The notes beneath the pieces were generated by a model, which had not been told where the DNA came from, ran no database searches, and saw only the letters and a program-made list of their open reading frames with translations. From contig CAJNOI010000155.1 in assembly GCA_905250115.1 (NCBI GenBank), positions 118,871 through 182,870 on the forward strand: a stretch of DNA of 64,000 bases, written 5' to 3'. The number at the start of each line of letters is the position of its first letter. The stretch's first letter is position 1. The DNA comes from Adineta steineri (taxonomy: Eukaryota; Rotifera; Eurotatoria; Adinetida; Adinetidae). The position numbers and the translations under genes are program-made. Shown here piece by piece: positions 32,942-45,519 of this stretch.

Positions 32942-34047
32942 CAATACTTTTTTTTTCTTTTTGTAGTTTCTTTTTATGTTGTTTAAAACTTTTTTCAAAA
33001 TAGAACTTTATTAAATTGTCTGTGGAGAAAAATATTCATTTAATCATGCACAAAAAAAACTCTTTGTAAATGTCATCAATAATAAAAGTGAATTCCAAAC
33101 ACAATCATAGAAATTGCATATATCCGAGAATTGATAGTTATACAATAAAATAGATCTTGTATTATTATTTTCATTTATGAAGGCAAAATATCTCTTTCAG
33201 AATTGAATGTAAACGTTTTAGTATTAAAGCGTGAGTTTAACTAAACGATATATATATCTTTAGTCTTAAATAAAAAAAGTAATGACTTTGTTGAAGTTAA
33301 TTTTTCTTCACATAAATATTTCTATTCAATAAATAGATACTGTTCTAGGTATAGATATATAACATTTCAATATTCAAAACAGTCATAAAAAAAGGTCCCG
33401 TATGATTACATACAAATGTTTAGACACTTGTAATAATACAATATAACTTTTTCTATGATTGATATTTATTTGTGTTCTTCTTTCACGGACAATCTTTACG
33501 ACCGTTTTGAATTGAGTATTGTAGACAAGATGCAAAGTACAAGTTTTTTTATAGCTGATAAAAATCACATGTTTAAAGAATGTCATGTGATGATTTAAGT
33601 GTATATTGATCATCGTTTCTAACGTGCATTTAGGTCATATCAGTTTAGTTAATATAGTATAAGAGTAAAATAATATTAAATTTTAGATATTCAGTTTTAT
33701 GTAAAATATATTTACTAAATTCAAGTATCGAAATAATTCTTATGATTGTTATGAATTTTTGCTTTTATATCAATATCAAGAGTTTTAAAGTTAAAGGTAA
33801 TTGTACTTGTACTAATGGGGCAAAGGTTACTTGGAGTTATTCAAATTGATGGGAATGAATCCCAGTGCTCGAATGGGATTTCTCTTTCCTCGACTTACAT
33901 ACACACACACACGAATTAATCATTTTTTTCCCTTTCTCTGCCGCTCGAGTATATTTCTACACACACGTGATACAAAGAAAAAGAACGGAAGAATTTAGAG
34001 ACACATATATATACCTAGAAAAGAATATCAATTGTCTTTAGTTGAAG

Positions 34048-34176
34048 AATGCGTAGAACTTATTTAATAAAAATTTACTGCAAAAAAAATTATGCTCAAC
34101 CTTGGGATGTATATATAACAGGAACCACAAATGATGGTCAAGGACGAGATACAAAAGGTGATATATTCAAACATTA
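34048..34176 (+). CDS. Small open frame of 42 codons, doubtful
   Basis: ATG to TAA, encoding MRRTYLIKIYCKKNYAQPWD followed by VYITGTTNDGQGRDTKGDIF and KH. Codon choice (TGG, GGT, GAT) and a non-repetitive composition make it more protein-like than the surrounding desert. It could be a single exon of a gene whose other exons I cannot find, since a GGTGAT donor-like site lies near its end. No family recognised. Confidence 0.25.
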
Positions 34177-36477
34177 ATAGTATTAATATTGCCAATATAA
34201 ATGTATTATTTCAAAAACAATCAGAATTAACTGGTGTTTATAATCAATAACTTCTTATGAACATTGTTTGTGTAAATTACTATTTCAGTAAAAAACATAA
34301 TTAACAATTTGTACAATGTTTTGTTATTTATATTGTAAATAAAAATAATCTCATGTATCATATGACTTTTTATGTTTTCTTATATTATAAATAATATTAC
34401 ACATACAAATATGTTTTATCTTATTCTATTTTGAAGTTTGCTATAAGTGAAATGTTGATCATAGTAAACTGATTGAAATACATGACATAAGTCATTTTAC
34501 AATGATTCGATAAGAAAACAAAAACACTTAACACATATCATTATCATTGCATAATTATCATAGATGCCTTTCGTGAATAGATATAGTACGAGATGTATTT
34601 TGATTAATATTAGCATAATAGTACCAATCTTTTCTTAGATAAACATTTATAACACTTCACTATTTATTCAATCTATGTTGAGTAATATAAATGATTTCTA
34701 ATCGAATAAAAACATTTCCTGTATCTGATATTATTTTGAGAAGTCAAGAGAGCAAGCATCGTCATACTAGTTAAATAAATATAATTGACTTAACTTTCTA
34801 TATTCTAATTTATTAAGACAAGCAAAACTAATCTGTATAAAATAGTTACATGAAAAGTTATTTACTACGTAGACAAATCTTCAAGAACAATATTCTTTTT
34901 TTTTATTACAAGCACTATTTTTGTAACTACAGACATCATATCAATGGACAAAGGATAGTAATCTTCATTGATCGACATATATCTTATGATTTAACATAAT
35001 TTTGTGCAATTACTTTCACAATTAAAATAATTAGTCGATAGATTATAAGTATGAGTTTAAAAGCTTCAATATATAAATTTAGCAACACAAATATACTGTA
35101 AGGACAAACATTAGTATGGCAATAATCAAAGTAAAAGCTATATTAATAATTTCTTGTCGAAGATTTTTTAATATTCTAAATGGTAGAAATTTTCTCGTAT
35201 ATATATTTCAATAAGTGACAAGTGGTCTTGAAAATATTCATTCTCTAAAAATAAAATTACAGGGTAGTCTTTTTTTGCAACCTTTTATTTCAGTATTAAT
35301 CATCATAGATTTTTCTAACACTAGAGAAAAATAAATACAAAGTAAACCTATATTTAGGATAGTTATTCAAAAATAGAAACAGATTCTTAGTTATATATTT
35401 TTAATATTCTTTCCTTCGATTCACAAATAACATCCATTAATATAAAAACAAAATTATATATACAAATACACAATTACACGAGAACTTCAGGTAAGGATGC
35501 AGGAAATTGATAAAAGAAAAATCTTGAACTATGCCAGTAGTGTCAAGTTAGATAGTTAAATTTGATTATTTAATTATTCATCTTTGTTCGTTTATACATA
35601 ACCTCTTATCCTCACTTTGTATTTTCCGTTCCTTAGAGATACTCCTTCCACTTTTGATAAATAGCTGAAGCAATACTTGAATTCAGATTTTTGTCTATTC
35701 CTTAGATTCTAATCATAGCGTTTAAAAACAGAAATTCATCTGTATTCGTCTATCTATCTGTTACTATGCTATAAATAGAATTTTTTATATAGGAGAAGAG
35801 ACAATCTTAATAATATTAGAAAATTTCTTTTGACTGTTACCAGGCAATTATCTGAAGATATTTTAAAGTGTTACAAAACAGAACGAGAGAATTAAAAAAA
35901 AATTTCTTTTTATTGTCGATATGTAAGTATGTGAAGAATATTCACTCTAACTAAATAAAGAAAGCAGCTATGTGTACTCAGATAGATAAAATTAAATTAT
36001 ACTATACTCTTACATCGATTTTTTTCGCATTTATCATATTATTTTTTAGAAATTTTTTCAAAATCTTCTCAGTTATCAGATTGCTTGGTAAAAAGGAATC
36101 TCTATATCTTGTTCCTTTCTCTAATTAAATAGTGGCAATGAATTAAATATTCACTGTTTAGTGTTAAATACAATGAGATCACATCAAATGGGTCCATTTC
36201 ATTTGTAAGTGCTAATAAGCAATAGTACACGAAAGACTGAAGCGTAGGTTATCTATCGTATTGTAATACAGGACATTATCTTAGATTGAGTGCTGATGAT
36301 TAGCCTTATATGTTCTATTAATTTTCTTATTTATATATCAATTAATAGTGAAAAAATATAGTATCTTTTGTTTCATAATAAATACATCAATAGAACGAAA
36401 AAACTATAATTAACAGTAAAGAAAAGCGATAACACAATATAATTTTCAGTAAATTTAATTAAACAAAAATTCAATCA

Positions 36478-36519
36478 TGTTCTTCAAGGCCGACGACAAG
36501 AAAATGGTAGAAATATTTG
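36478..36519 (+). CDS. Possible first coding exon in gene desert
   Basis: ATG TTC TTC AAG GCC GAC.. encodes MFFKADDKKMVEIF and runs into a GTAAGC donor. It is preceded at 36447-36452 by a TTTCAG acceptor, the same arrangement seen before confirmed starts in this window. The GC-ending codons contrast with the A+T-rich surroundings. No downstream exon could be identified within the following 2.8 kb. Confidence 0.25.
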
Positions 36520-37830
36520 TAAGCTAATTGATTTTTATTTAAATTAAGATTGTTTTGCGTATATGCGCAACTGTAATACATAATTCATAGTTTTTTTTGA
36601 GTGTAATAAGGAATTAATAAAGTAGAACTACTATTAAGTTAAGATATTCCATATATGTTAAAACGAAGTAGATTTTTTACAATGATTTAATACAACTATC
36701 ACTCATCGATGCGACTTACGTGATTCTCCATTGAGTTAGCTATGTTTGTTCTGTTATCTACGGCACACACATGCAATTGAATAATTTATAATGTCTACAA
36801 ACGTATTGTTCTTTATAAATGAAAGATAGAAAGGAAAGAAATTAGAATGTATCACCACTTAGATTTTCACGCATTTAATTTCAGTTTTAGTCAATAGTAC
36901 TAAATACTAAAATCTTTTTTTATTAATTAGTTAACATAATTTAGAATTCGATCTGATAAACTCATAGCAAATTAAGGTTACCGAGACTTATACAATATCC
37001 TAGAACTGAAGTTTTTCTGTTATATTTCGCTAGGTTCCCTAATATTTTAATATCAAATACTAATTCCAAAGAAATACAAATATTTTTATTGTATGGTTTC
37101 CTATACTGTGAAATTATAGTCTAGAAATGAAAATTGATCTACGTCTGTATATTTGTTTATTTATGGGATACTCACACTTGACTATTTTCCTATTGTTCGA
37201 AGAGTGTACGAATACTAAAAAGAGTACTCATACAAAACTGTTACAGTTTCCCTATGAGTTAAATGTTATCAGAAATTGAAAATTATTACTATCAATAAAA
37301 TAAATTTCCTATGAATTGTTGTATGTTTATGCGGAGCATATGGCGACAGGATTTAATCCTAAACAGTAGTCAGACGATGATTTTAAACATATAATTATTA
37401 TTAAATAAAATCACATTATTTGAAAGGTATGAAATTTATATTTCGATATTAAAAAAAGTGATAAGATAGCTAATTGTAAATATTTCAAGTTCATATACTA
37501 ATACTTAACAACTGAGATATTAATTTAAATATCTAACTATGAGAAACTTGTGTTGATACCTATTTTACTAGCATTATTTGCATTGTATTTGAAAAAATAG
37601 AAAATAAATTTTTTTTTACAAAAAATTATGAAAGTAAAGAAATATTGTATCTATGCATCAGCTCGATTGTTCAGAAAACCTTTGAGTCTTTTAAGACATA
37701 TTTTCATCTCATTAATTCTATCCATCAACTACTATCGTTATTATATACTCAAAGCTACATGTGACTATACTTTCATAGCTGTACCATTAGTCTGAGAATA
37801 TGTGAATCAGCACGCTGATGTAGGTTACCT

Positions 37831-37860
37831 ATCATATATATATATATATATATATATGAT
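37831..37860. repeat. (AT)n palindrome
   Basis: A perfect 30-bp palindrome made of alternating AT capped by ATCA/TGAT. Immediately upstream, ATCAGC-ac-GCTGAT at 37806-37819 forms a second small hairpin. Likely a microsatellite-like cruciform element. Confidence 0.6.
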
Positions 37861-39377
37861 AAATATAGATTTCTATGCGTGATGTATACTATAAAAGAAG
37901 TTCCTTTTTACTACCAACACAATTTATTCACTTTGAATATACAAAGCTGTATGGTATCCATTTTTTATATAATTTGATATGGACGCTTGTAGTTGTTTAA
38001 TATACTTTTTTTCTTTTCTTTTCTCTTATTTAAAAAAAAACTAGATCACTCGACGAGAAGTAAAAAACGGCAAAAAATCATCTGAAGGAGAGAATTTTTA
38101 TTTCAATATTTGATTTTGTTCTAGTCAACAACTAAAACGTATTTCTACCGATGCTATAATAAAATTCAAGAAATTCCTAAAGTATGTAAATAGATTTTTG
38201 AGAGTGTTAAACACCAGTAATAATTTCTCGTTTCGTATCTTTTGCTTTCTTATATTCATTATACATTCTCTCTTTCTCTCTCCTTCTTAATAGTTGTTTT
38301 GATTGAATGGCATTAACTACATAATATTACATTTTTAGATTTCATGTCAAACAATAAATTAAATGTTGCATTTACATTCATCGTTCTTTTTTATTAATGT
38401 ATTGATATGAGTTGTTTCGTATAACTGCACGATTTCTTTTATTTATATGTAACATGCAAGAAAAGAAAAATTTCAAAAATTTGGTTTATCGATCGATACT
38501 CAATAAATATTACACAAAAGTCAATGTGTCAAACTAAAATTCCATAATATATGATTAGTAATATTTATATTTGAACTAACTTCAATATCTTTAGACTGAT
38601 ATTACTTTTTTCTTGTTTTATATTAGGGTTATTTATTCAAGTTATATAACATTTCAGTTTATAATCAAATATTTTTCTTCTTTTTTATTAATTGAATTTA
38701 AGATCGATGACGTTATTTTTGGAAGTATAAAATTCTTACAGCAAACTGTTATAAAAAATCTAGATTTTCTTTTTTAATATTGTCATTTGTTTTCCACTTC
38801 TTCACGTTCTGTTTGTATATGATGTCGAGAGGTGAACGTCACATCGGAAAGCAAAAAATGATTTCCATAGAAAGAAATAACACAGGAACAAAAAAAAGGT
38901 TTTCTTCACTTCATTTTATTAGTTTCTTTTTTCTACATTTATGTTATTCAAAGTTAGTTAGATTTATATTAGATATATGTATTTGTGTATATGATATTCT
39001 ACATCACAACATTCTAGTTGTTAGGTGTTAGTATAGTAACTGAATCATCGCTCATCACTTACATTCAATAGCAGCGTACCATTAAGAAGATGCAATTAGG
39101 AATGAAAAATAAATAATGAGTTTCATGTGTGCTTCACCCACTATTTTAATCACTTAAGGTTGCTCTTGATTAATTAATAATCTGAAAAAAAGTTGAGAAG
39201 AGTATGATAATAATAGTTTGACATATTGAATAAAAATAGAACAAAATTATTTAGCACATAATAACAAGAAGAAAATAGTTGATTATTTGATTAGGGGGTG
39301 ATTACTGGACTTCTATTCAGCTGTTTCTCCCTTGCTCAATACTTATAATTAATACGAATATGTGATTTATTTAGAAG

Positions 39378-41396
39378 ATGCGTTCAATTATTTCGGCTCG
39401 TCGTATACGTTTTTGTCTATTGCTACTCTTAATCTATTTCATCCTTAATTTTTATATTAAATTTACTGATGTCTCCAGTATTCGTCAGAGCATTGTTAAC
39501 TTTAAGTGGCATCAATCTGAAATCATTGATCATCAATTATGTATAACAGAGCCATGCTCACTTGATTCTCGCATTAATACTATTATATGGACTCATGATG
39601 GAACTGGACTGATGAAATATATTCAATGGATTGCCACAAGAAAACTAGCTAATATTAGAATTAGTCAACTCGATGATGATTGTTGTATTATAAAAGAAAA
39701 CTATTTTTCTTCTTCTTCATCGTCACCAATAATTCATAAATTTATTCAGATCTATATTATATCACTATCAGCTAACATAACTCAACCATCCGTATGTTTT
39801 ACGAAGATTAAACAAACAGCAAATACTAATGTTACTGGTATAAATCAAATATATTTTAGAAGAAAATCTATTCATGCAACAATTCTATTTCAACAATTAG
39901 ATCTATTTAAAAAGAAGCACAATTCTCATGCACAAACTGATAGTTCATATTTTACTTCAAAAATTAGCAAAGCAAGAGCAATCATTCAATATTTACAAAA
40001 CTATTTTACTACTATTTCATTTACGAAATGGAAAATTATTAATTCAGAAGATTTAGTTCATAGACATTTAACTGATTGTGAAAAATCATTAACTAGTTTT
40101 CTGACATTATTAGGACTTAATACTTCAGATACAGTACTCAAAAATGTATTAACTTATGACTCTCATCGATTTATTGATGATGCTATTTGGTGGGATCAAT
40201 CCGAAGTAGGCGAACGCATTTTAAATAGGTCAATACCAACTCGTCCATCTAATTTAACATATTCTAATGATTTTTATCATTTACATGGTACTCGTTCATT
40301 TGAACAATATTCAGCTGATAGTCGACAATGTTATCGAGATGGCACGTTTGCACAAATACCATCTGAAACAGTTTCTAATCGAAAATCAACCGATTCACCA
40401 AATCGTTGTCTAACAAATTCGTTTGATTGTAGATTTAGTGATATATATTCATTTGATGATCGTGAACAATTATATGAAGAAAGTAATCGTAATGATTACT
40501 TTAGTATCAAACCAATCAAATGTGGTTTTGCAGTTCCATCGATATTTGATAAAATTAGAGAACGTTTTGCTCGTAATCACACATGTGAAACTATTATTTT
40601 AACATCGATTATAAATTGTTATGATAATCTACCTGGAACAGAAGGTAACATTCCGTCTTCATTCTGTTATGTTGCTTTACTTGATACTAAAACATTTAAT
40701 GCTTTACAACCTCCTCCTCCACAACCTCAACGTCAAACTCATTGGACTTTAATTGATTTAGGTGATAATGCTGCATTATTTAGTTTTCCTGCAAAGACAA
40801 TAGAAACATTGAAAACTTGTGGACAACGAATGTTTCCACTAGCAAAATGGATTATTTGGCTTGATGGTAAAGCATACTTGATGAGAATCGCTGAACTTTT
40901 AACTCAAGCACAAAGTTCAGTGTTTGCTCCTCGTCATACTACGATTGATCGAACATCAGCGATCGAAGTCAATTATACAATCGAACGGATACGTGAACGA
41001 GAAACAGAATCACCGAAAAATTTCGATAAATTTGTGATGGATATTAAACGTCAAGAAAAAGAATATATACGTGATGGATTTTATTCTCGTGCTGATAAAC
41101 TTAATTTAACATTATATGATATTGCATTATTTGTCTATCGAAATAATCATCCTTGTAATTTTCGTTATTTATGTGGATGGCATAATGAAGTGAATTATTT
41201 TGCATACAGAGGACAACTATCAGTTTATTATTCAGCTATTAGATTAAATCTAATACAGCATTTACATTACTTACCAAGAAACTTTTATCATACATTTGGG
41301 CATTCACAAATTTGTTCGTTGGCAGTGCCACAACCGAGCCCGGTTCAGAAAAACGGTACTAGTCCGACTGGACCTGAACTGGATCGGATCGATTAA
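39378..41396 (+). CDS. Type II membrane glycosyltransferase-like protein (DUF616/TOD1-MUCI70-like)
   Basis: Single exon, 672 aa. A signal anchor at residues 11-28 (FCLLLLLIYFILNFYIKF) is followed by a long lumenal region, a Golgi type II layout. The C-terminal half (about 380-640) shows the DUF616 glycosyltransferase pattern: KCGFAVPSIFDKI, CETIILTSIINCYDNLPG (family: C..vvvsaiFg.YD.l), CYVALLDTKTF, FPLAKWIIWLDGKAYL (family: FP.a.ysiWiDgK..L), the segment RHTTIDRTSAIE and KEYIRDGFYSRADKL (family: Y..eGl). The N-terminal half is not recognised. The last roughly 27 residues (LAVPQPSPVQKNGTSPTGPE..) are encoded by an anomalously G+C-rich repeat beginning near 41320 and probably do not belong to the ancestral protein. 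Function is inferred from fold only. Confidence 0.65.
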   Translation: MRSIISARRIRFCLLLLLIYFILNFYIKFTDVSSIRQSIVNFKWHQSEIIDHQLCITEPCSLDSRINTIIWTHDGTGLMKYIQWIATRKLANIRISQLDDDCCIIKENYFSSSSSSPIIHKFIQIYIISLSANITQPSVCFTKIKQTANTNVTGINQIYFRRKSIHATILFQQLDLFKKKHNSHAQTDSSYFTSKISKARAIIQYLQNYFTTISFTKWKIINSEDLVHRHLTDCEKSLTSFLTLLGLNTSDTVLKNVLTYDSHRFIDDAIWWDQSEVGERILNRSIPTRPSNLTYSNDFYHLHGTRSFEQYSADSRQCYRDGTFAQIPSETVSNRKSTDSPNRCLTNSFDCRFSDIYSFDDREQLYEESNRNDYFSIKPIKCGFAVPSIFDKIRERFARNHTCETIILTSIINCYDNLPGTEGNIPSSFCYVALLDTKTFNALQPPPPQPQRQTHWTLIDLGDNAALFSFPAKTIETLKTCGQRMFPLAKWIIWLDGKAYLMRIAELLTQAQSSVFAPRHTTIDRTSAIEVNYTIERIRERETESPKNFDKFVMDIKRQEKEYIRDGFYSRADKLNLTLYDIALFVYRNNHPCNFRYLCGWHNEVNYFAYRGQLSVYYSAIRLNLIQHLHYLPRNFYHTFGHSQICSLAVPQPSPVQKNGTSPTGPELDRID

Positions 41397-41765
41397 GAAT
41401 AGTGTCCTACGACATGGTCCGAGGCATAGGCTTGGATAAGATTCGCTAAACTGATTCGATTGCTGGGTATTAAAACAAATTAGGTCAGGATGCGCGCTGG
41501 TAACCGGTGATATCACAAAATTTGGGAGTCTTTAATTTCTTTCGCATTTATTAATATAAAACATAGAGTCAAATTTAGATCATTTTTTTTTCTTTGTTGC
41601 TTATAAATGAACTGGAGTGTTATATTACTTTTTTTTCTGTTAAAATAAATCTTTAAAAAAGTTATCATATTTCTTAAAGCATCTGCCGATTCGAGTGCAA
41701 AAACTTGTAACTGTGCAAGACTCTAGGTAAGAGGAGACACCGGTCCGAAAAAGTACCGGTTGCAT
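41320..41765. repeat. G+C-rich repeat or degraded transposon overlapping the 3' end of the glycosyltransferase-like gene
   Basis: Segments at about 41320-41520 and 41690-41765 are far richer in G+C than their surroundings. Each contains a CCGGT..C.GAAAAA..GTAC motif (41339-41362 and 41742-41760), so similar ends flank an A+T-rich centre, as in a small transposable element. No coding capacity. It supplies the stop codon of the upstream gene. Confidence 0.45.
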
Positions 41766-42012
41766 TTTTTTAGAAAGACCTTCGTTTTTCTCGTCTTTTC
41801 AGTCAAAAAAATGTTTTATCAATCTTCCTCTCAAATCGTTGAAAGAATACGCTGTCGATATACCTATAAAAAGTTTTTTGAACTGTCGGTAACGCAAGAT
41901 TTTATTCAGTATAGAATAAATATTAGCTGTAATAAAAAATATAGCAACTTGACATAATGTACTTTCAAAAAAATAAAAATTAATAAATGTGTCCAATCAG
42001 TGCATGTTTATA

Positions 42013-44250
42013 TTATTTTCTTGGATTCTGTTCTCTGTTAGATTGTAATGTGTTGTCAAATTCTGTTAATGCTTCATTAGAAAAAACTGTTGGAACTGCT
42101 TTTCTCGAGTAAGATTGTGTTTTTTTCACACGTCTCAATGTCGATCGTTTATGCGGTCCATTGAATGATTGATTTAGTCGAGAACGAGTAGGAAATGAAA
42201 CAATCGGTGCAGTAAATGTATTGGCACGTTGTTTACCTATATGAATGATATCCCAACGGCGACGTCGTTCACGTTCGAACCGTTCATACCATTTTAATGG
42301 TAGAAGTTTAATGAAATGTTCATAGAAGATGAAATATTCTTTTTGTGCCGATGCTGGATTACTGTAAGGTTGGTAATGGCAGAAATCCAAGAACATCGGT
42401 TGATCTTCTTCGTACATATCGAGAATATTTTTCACCAAACAGGAGACTTTCTCTTCACTTTCTGCTGTCAGTAGTTCGCGATCATTCTCATTGAAAATAT
42501 CAAGATTAAAGTTTTTCACATACATCTGTAGATCATTCATATCGAACAGTGTTGTAGAGGTTGCTCCTGAGCTTGCTTCCTGTATAATTATGGATTGTCG
42601 ATGGTCATACTTGCCAGATAATGTAAATTCATTCGCAGGATTAGTGTTTGATTTTATAAAAGTAGCCGTACTTTGTTTTTGTCCTTTCAAACTAGTTCGA
42701 TTACGATCACGAGTCAGTTTAACATCATGTTTAAAGAATGCTTGAATCGTTTCATTGGTTTGATGGAGAGGTACAACTTCTTTAATACGAAGAATAATCA
42801 GGGCCATAATAATAATACATACGATATTCACCAAAGTTAAAAGGAAACTGCAAGCACCAAGTATCGCTGCTTCGTATGCCATATTGCACGAATAGTATGG
42901 TTCATAATGGTTCTGCATTGGCCTGGAGCAATTGGCGATAGGTCCATTTGAATGAAGTCGATTTTGAAACGAAAAATATTCCACATGTGTTCGTTCACTC
43001 GATCCTTTGCTGCTATAATCCCAAGCATCGTTAAATATTAACTGAGCGAAGATTGCATAGGCAAAGAGAAGTCCGCAATTGACTGCGGGAGGCAAAAGAG
43101 AAGCTAAACATGATTGTTGAAGAAATGGATTTGTTAAAGAAAAAGGTCACATACCAGATATTGCCACACCCACTAATGAGCCTATTGTCACAAAAAAGAT
43201 ATGAAGTCGAAATTCTGTTATACCTGTTCTTACCTGTATTGCCACCGAGTATAGACAAAGCAACACCAGCACCGCTAGGCACAGCAATGAGAACACCAAC
43301 CCACAATCGTTTGAGATCACCGCGTGCCTTCATTTCCGATGTAGGAAAACTTGATGAACTTCCCCAATTGGTTCCGGTATAAGTTGTACATAGTCTAGAA
43401 CAATTTTATCGAAAACATAATTCTTCAAATATTTTACTTACCCAATGATGAAACCCCATAGAATACAAAGAACTAGACCAATAACTTCGTTTCGAATGCT
43501 TTGTCGCCACAAAGACGTTTCGTGTACTGATACACCAAACACAATACCCATGATTGGATTCATCAATGGACTGACCAGCATACTAGCCACAAGAATTACA
43601 GACGAGCTTTCCAGAAGACCAACGGCAGCAAGCATCGAAGCCAGACTGAGTAGTACAACAAAGTCGAAAGACAATGCACTAGCGGCACGAATCCCAGCTA
43701 TAACCTGATGAACCATTAGTCTAGCTCGAACACTTTTCTTAAAATCGGACTCGCTGAAAGTCTTCCAAATGCTTTTTTTCATCGTTGTGTCTGAGACTAT
43801 TGATTGCGAATGATCGAGCTGTTTCATATCGGCAATTTGATTCGTTGTATTAGTAGTTAAGGTAATATCCGATACCTTATTACGAGATCCAACAAGAACC
43901 ATTGCTGGAATTACACAAACTTGACTGCCACTTCTGTTACCTATATCGAGCTCGTATAAATCACGTAAGATTCGATCACTTATTACACCGAATTCAGCAT
44001 GAAATGTCACCTGAACAGTCTTCTGATCAGTTGATGGTACCCACATTGGTTCTTCATTGATATTCTTGGCTAGATAAACTTTCAAACTAGCCAATAATGA
44101 TTGTACTGAATCCTAATAATAAAAGAAGAAATATAATAATTCGATATATCAATATGGAAATTAAACTTTTACATTTGTTTCTTGCTGATGTTTCTCTTCC
44201 TGCTGATCGATGGGAATGGTGACAATAAAGAGCGCACGGTCTGTGGCCAT
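42013..44250 (-). CDS. DUF389 multi-pass membrane protein
   Basis: Five exons: 44250-44173, 44112-43442, 43394-43234, 43181-43155 and 43103-42013, giving 675 aa. Introns are 47-60 nt. The DUF389 core is clear: SALSFDFVVLLSLASMLAAV, GLLESSSVILVASMLVSPLM, NPIMGIVFGVSVHE, then GVLIAVPSGAGVALSILGG, NTGSLVGVAISASLLPPAVN, CGLLFAYAIFAQL. The SMLVSPLMNPI and GxxxGVAISxSLLPPAVNxG blocks are the family hallmarks. About eight hydrophobic segments are visible. The N-terminal 200 residues form a soluble domain (MATDRALFIVTIPIDQQEEK start). A long hydrophilic C-terminal tail follows the last helix (IVCIIIMALIILRI). The tiny 27-nt exon 4 is needed to rebuild the SLVGVAIS motif. Function of the family is unknown; possibly transport. 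Confidence 0.88.
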
Positions 44251-45519
44251 AGAGATGTCTTTTGTATATGAAAATCAATAATCTGAAATTCATTAACAGT
44301 AATTAAAAATTAGATTAATAGGTGTAATCGGCCTGTTAGACTTATTATCGATAAGAATATCTTGGGATCAAAAATTCTTTGCATCGAAAATGCAATATCA
44401 ACATCGTATGAGATATATAAAATGGCGATCGAGCAAAAAAAAACTAAAATTACATACAGTTTCGTGTTATTTTTCGATGACTAAAATGTTTTACGTCACA
44501 ATTACAATCATAAGAATGGCGTTGTTGACAATCATGCAAAGGTCAATTGACGATATATGACAGTATGATATATTTCAAAAAAATTTCTTCTTATATAATC
44601 CGTTAGAGAAAAGAAATCTCTATTTTCTAAGATATTTGATCATACTTCACATAATATGATGGTTATAAATTCTCGATAAGACTCGCGTCATTATCATTCG
44701 TGCTCATTGTAAATTTTCATCACATGTTTTTTGTTACTTTTATACACGCTATTAAAAAGCAAAGCATAATGACATATTTTATTCGTAGGTAATAAGAATG
44801 CCTTTATTTCGAAATCAATTCTTCGCTTTTATGTTGATTCTGTCTCCTTGAACAAATACATCCGCCGTGAGAGACGAGAAAGAAGGAAAAGAAAGAGATA
44901 ATTTGATAGACTGAAGTTCCGATTCTAAGAACACAAACAAATATTGTGAATATGTATAAATAAACTACTATGTAGTTAAACGTGAGCAACCAGCAATACA
45001 TAAAAGATAAAAAACATCATCTTGGGGAACAACGCAAATGATAAAAACGAAAATAAATATGATGAAAGGAAGAGAAATAAAGTAGAAGAAAAAAAGTTCT
45101 TTTTTTTACAAAGGAACTCGTTTTTTCGACTTGTATATACGCAGTTTGTTTTTGAAACAGAACTTTTACTGATATTAGTTTATGACATCACATATGCACA
45201 TAATATAAAAATTTAAAGACAAAAGCAATAACGAGAATGAAAAAGCATATGCAAGTGCTTGTCATACAAAAGTCGAAACACAAAGAAACGAGAGAGAGAG
45301 GATGTATGACGTCTTGTCTACTGTTCATATTGCATATGTCTTTCGTTTGTTTTAATTGTTAGTCATATACTGGTGCATGTATTTGTGAATAATTGTCGAC
45401 GTTGTGTGTCATACATTGAGGACGGGTGCGAGATAAAAAAAGATACATCCACGTCGGCACCCGCAAACACACCCTCAATTAAAAAATAAAGTATTATAAT
45501 GTAATAAAAATCCATACTA
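44251..45519. other. Intergenic with a structured hairpin
   Basis: No gene seen. Upstream of the DUF389 gene there is a GAATTTCAG acceptor about 40 nt before its ATG. Frames at 44804-45001 (minus) and 45022-45216 (plus) have no family resemblance. A two-stem hairpin lies at 45415-45479. Confidence 0.4.
45415..45479. other. Two-stem imperfect hairpin
   Basis: Outer stem ATTGAGG (45415-45421) pairs with CCTCAAT (45473-45479). Inner stem CGGGTGC (45423-45429) pairs with GCACCCG (45457-45463). The loop is 27 nt and there is an asymmetric 1/9-nt internal loop. Both stems are perfect and locally G+C-rich. Could be a structured RNA or the remnant of an inverted repeat; it lies 40 bp from a transposon end. 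Confidence 0.4.

Larger units (their letters stand above)
32942..39377. other. 6.4-kb gene desert
   Basis: No confident gene on either strand. Weak signals are a 42-codon plus-strand frame at 34048-34176 and a possible first exon at 36478-36519; both have their own entries. An (AT)n palindrome lies at 37831-37860, and unsupported frames occur at 33383-33613 (minus) and 38780-39031 (plus). The rest is A+T-rich, without obvious repeats or transposon motifs. Confidence 0.45.

Noticed and set aside
32677-32998. Minus-strand Ser/Cys- and Val-rich frames
   Set aside because: Antisense of the Thr-rich stalk of the NISNPPDVWL long paralogue.
38780-39031. 83-codon plus-strand frame upstream of the glycosyltransferase-like gene
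   Set aside because: Phe/Ile/Cys-rich composition expected of T-rich non-coding DNA, no motif, no splice partner.
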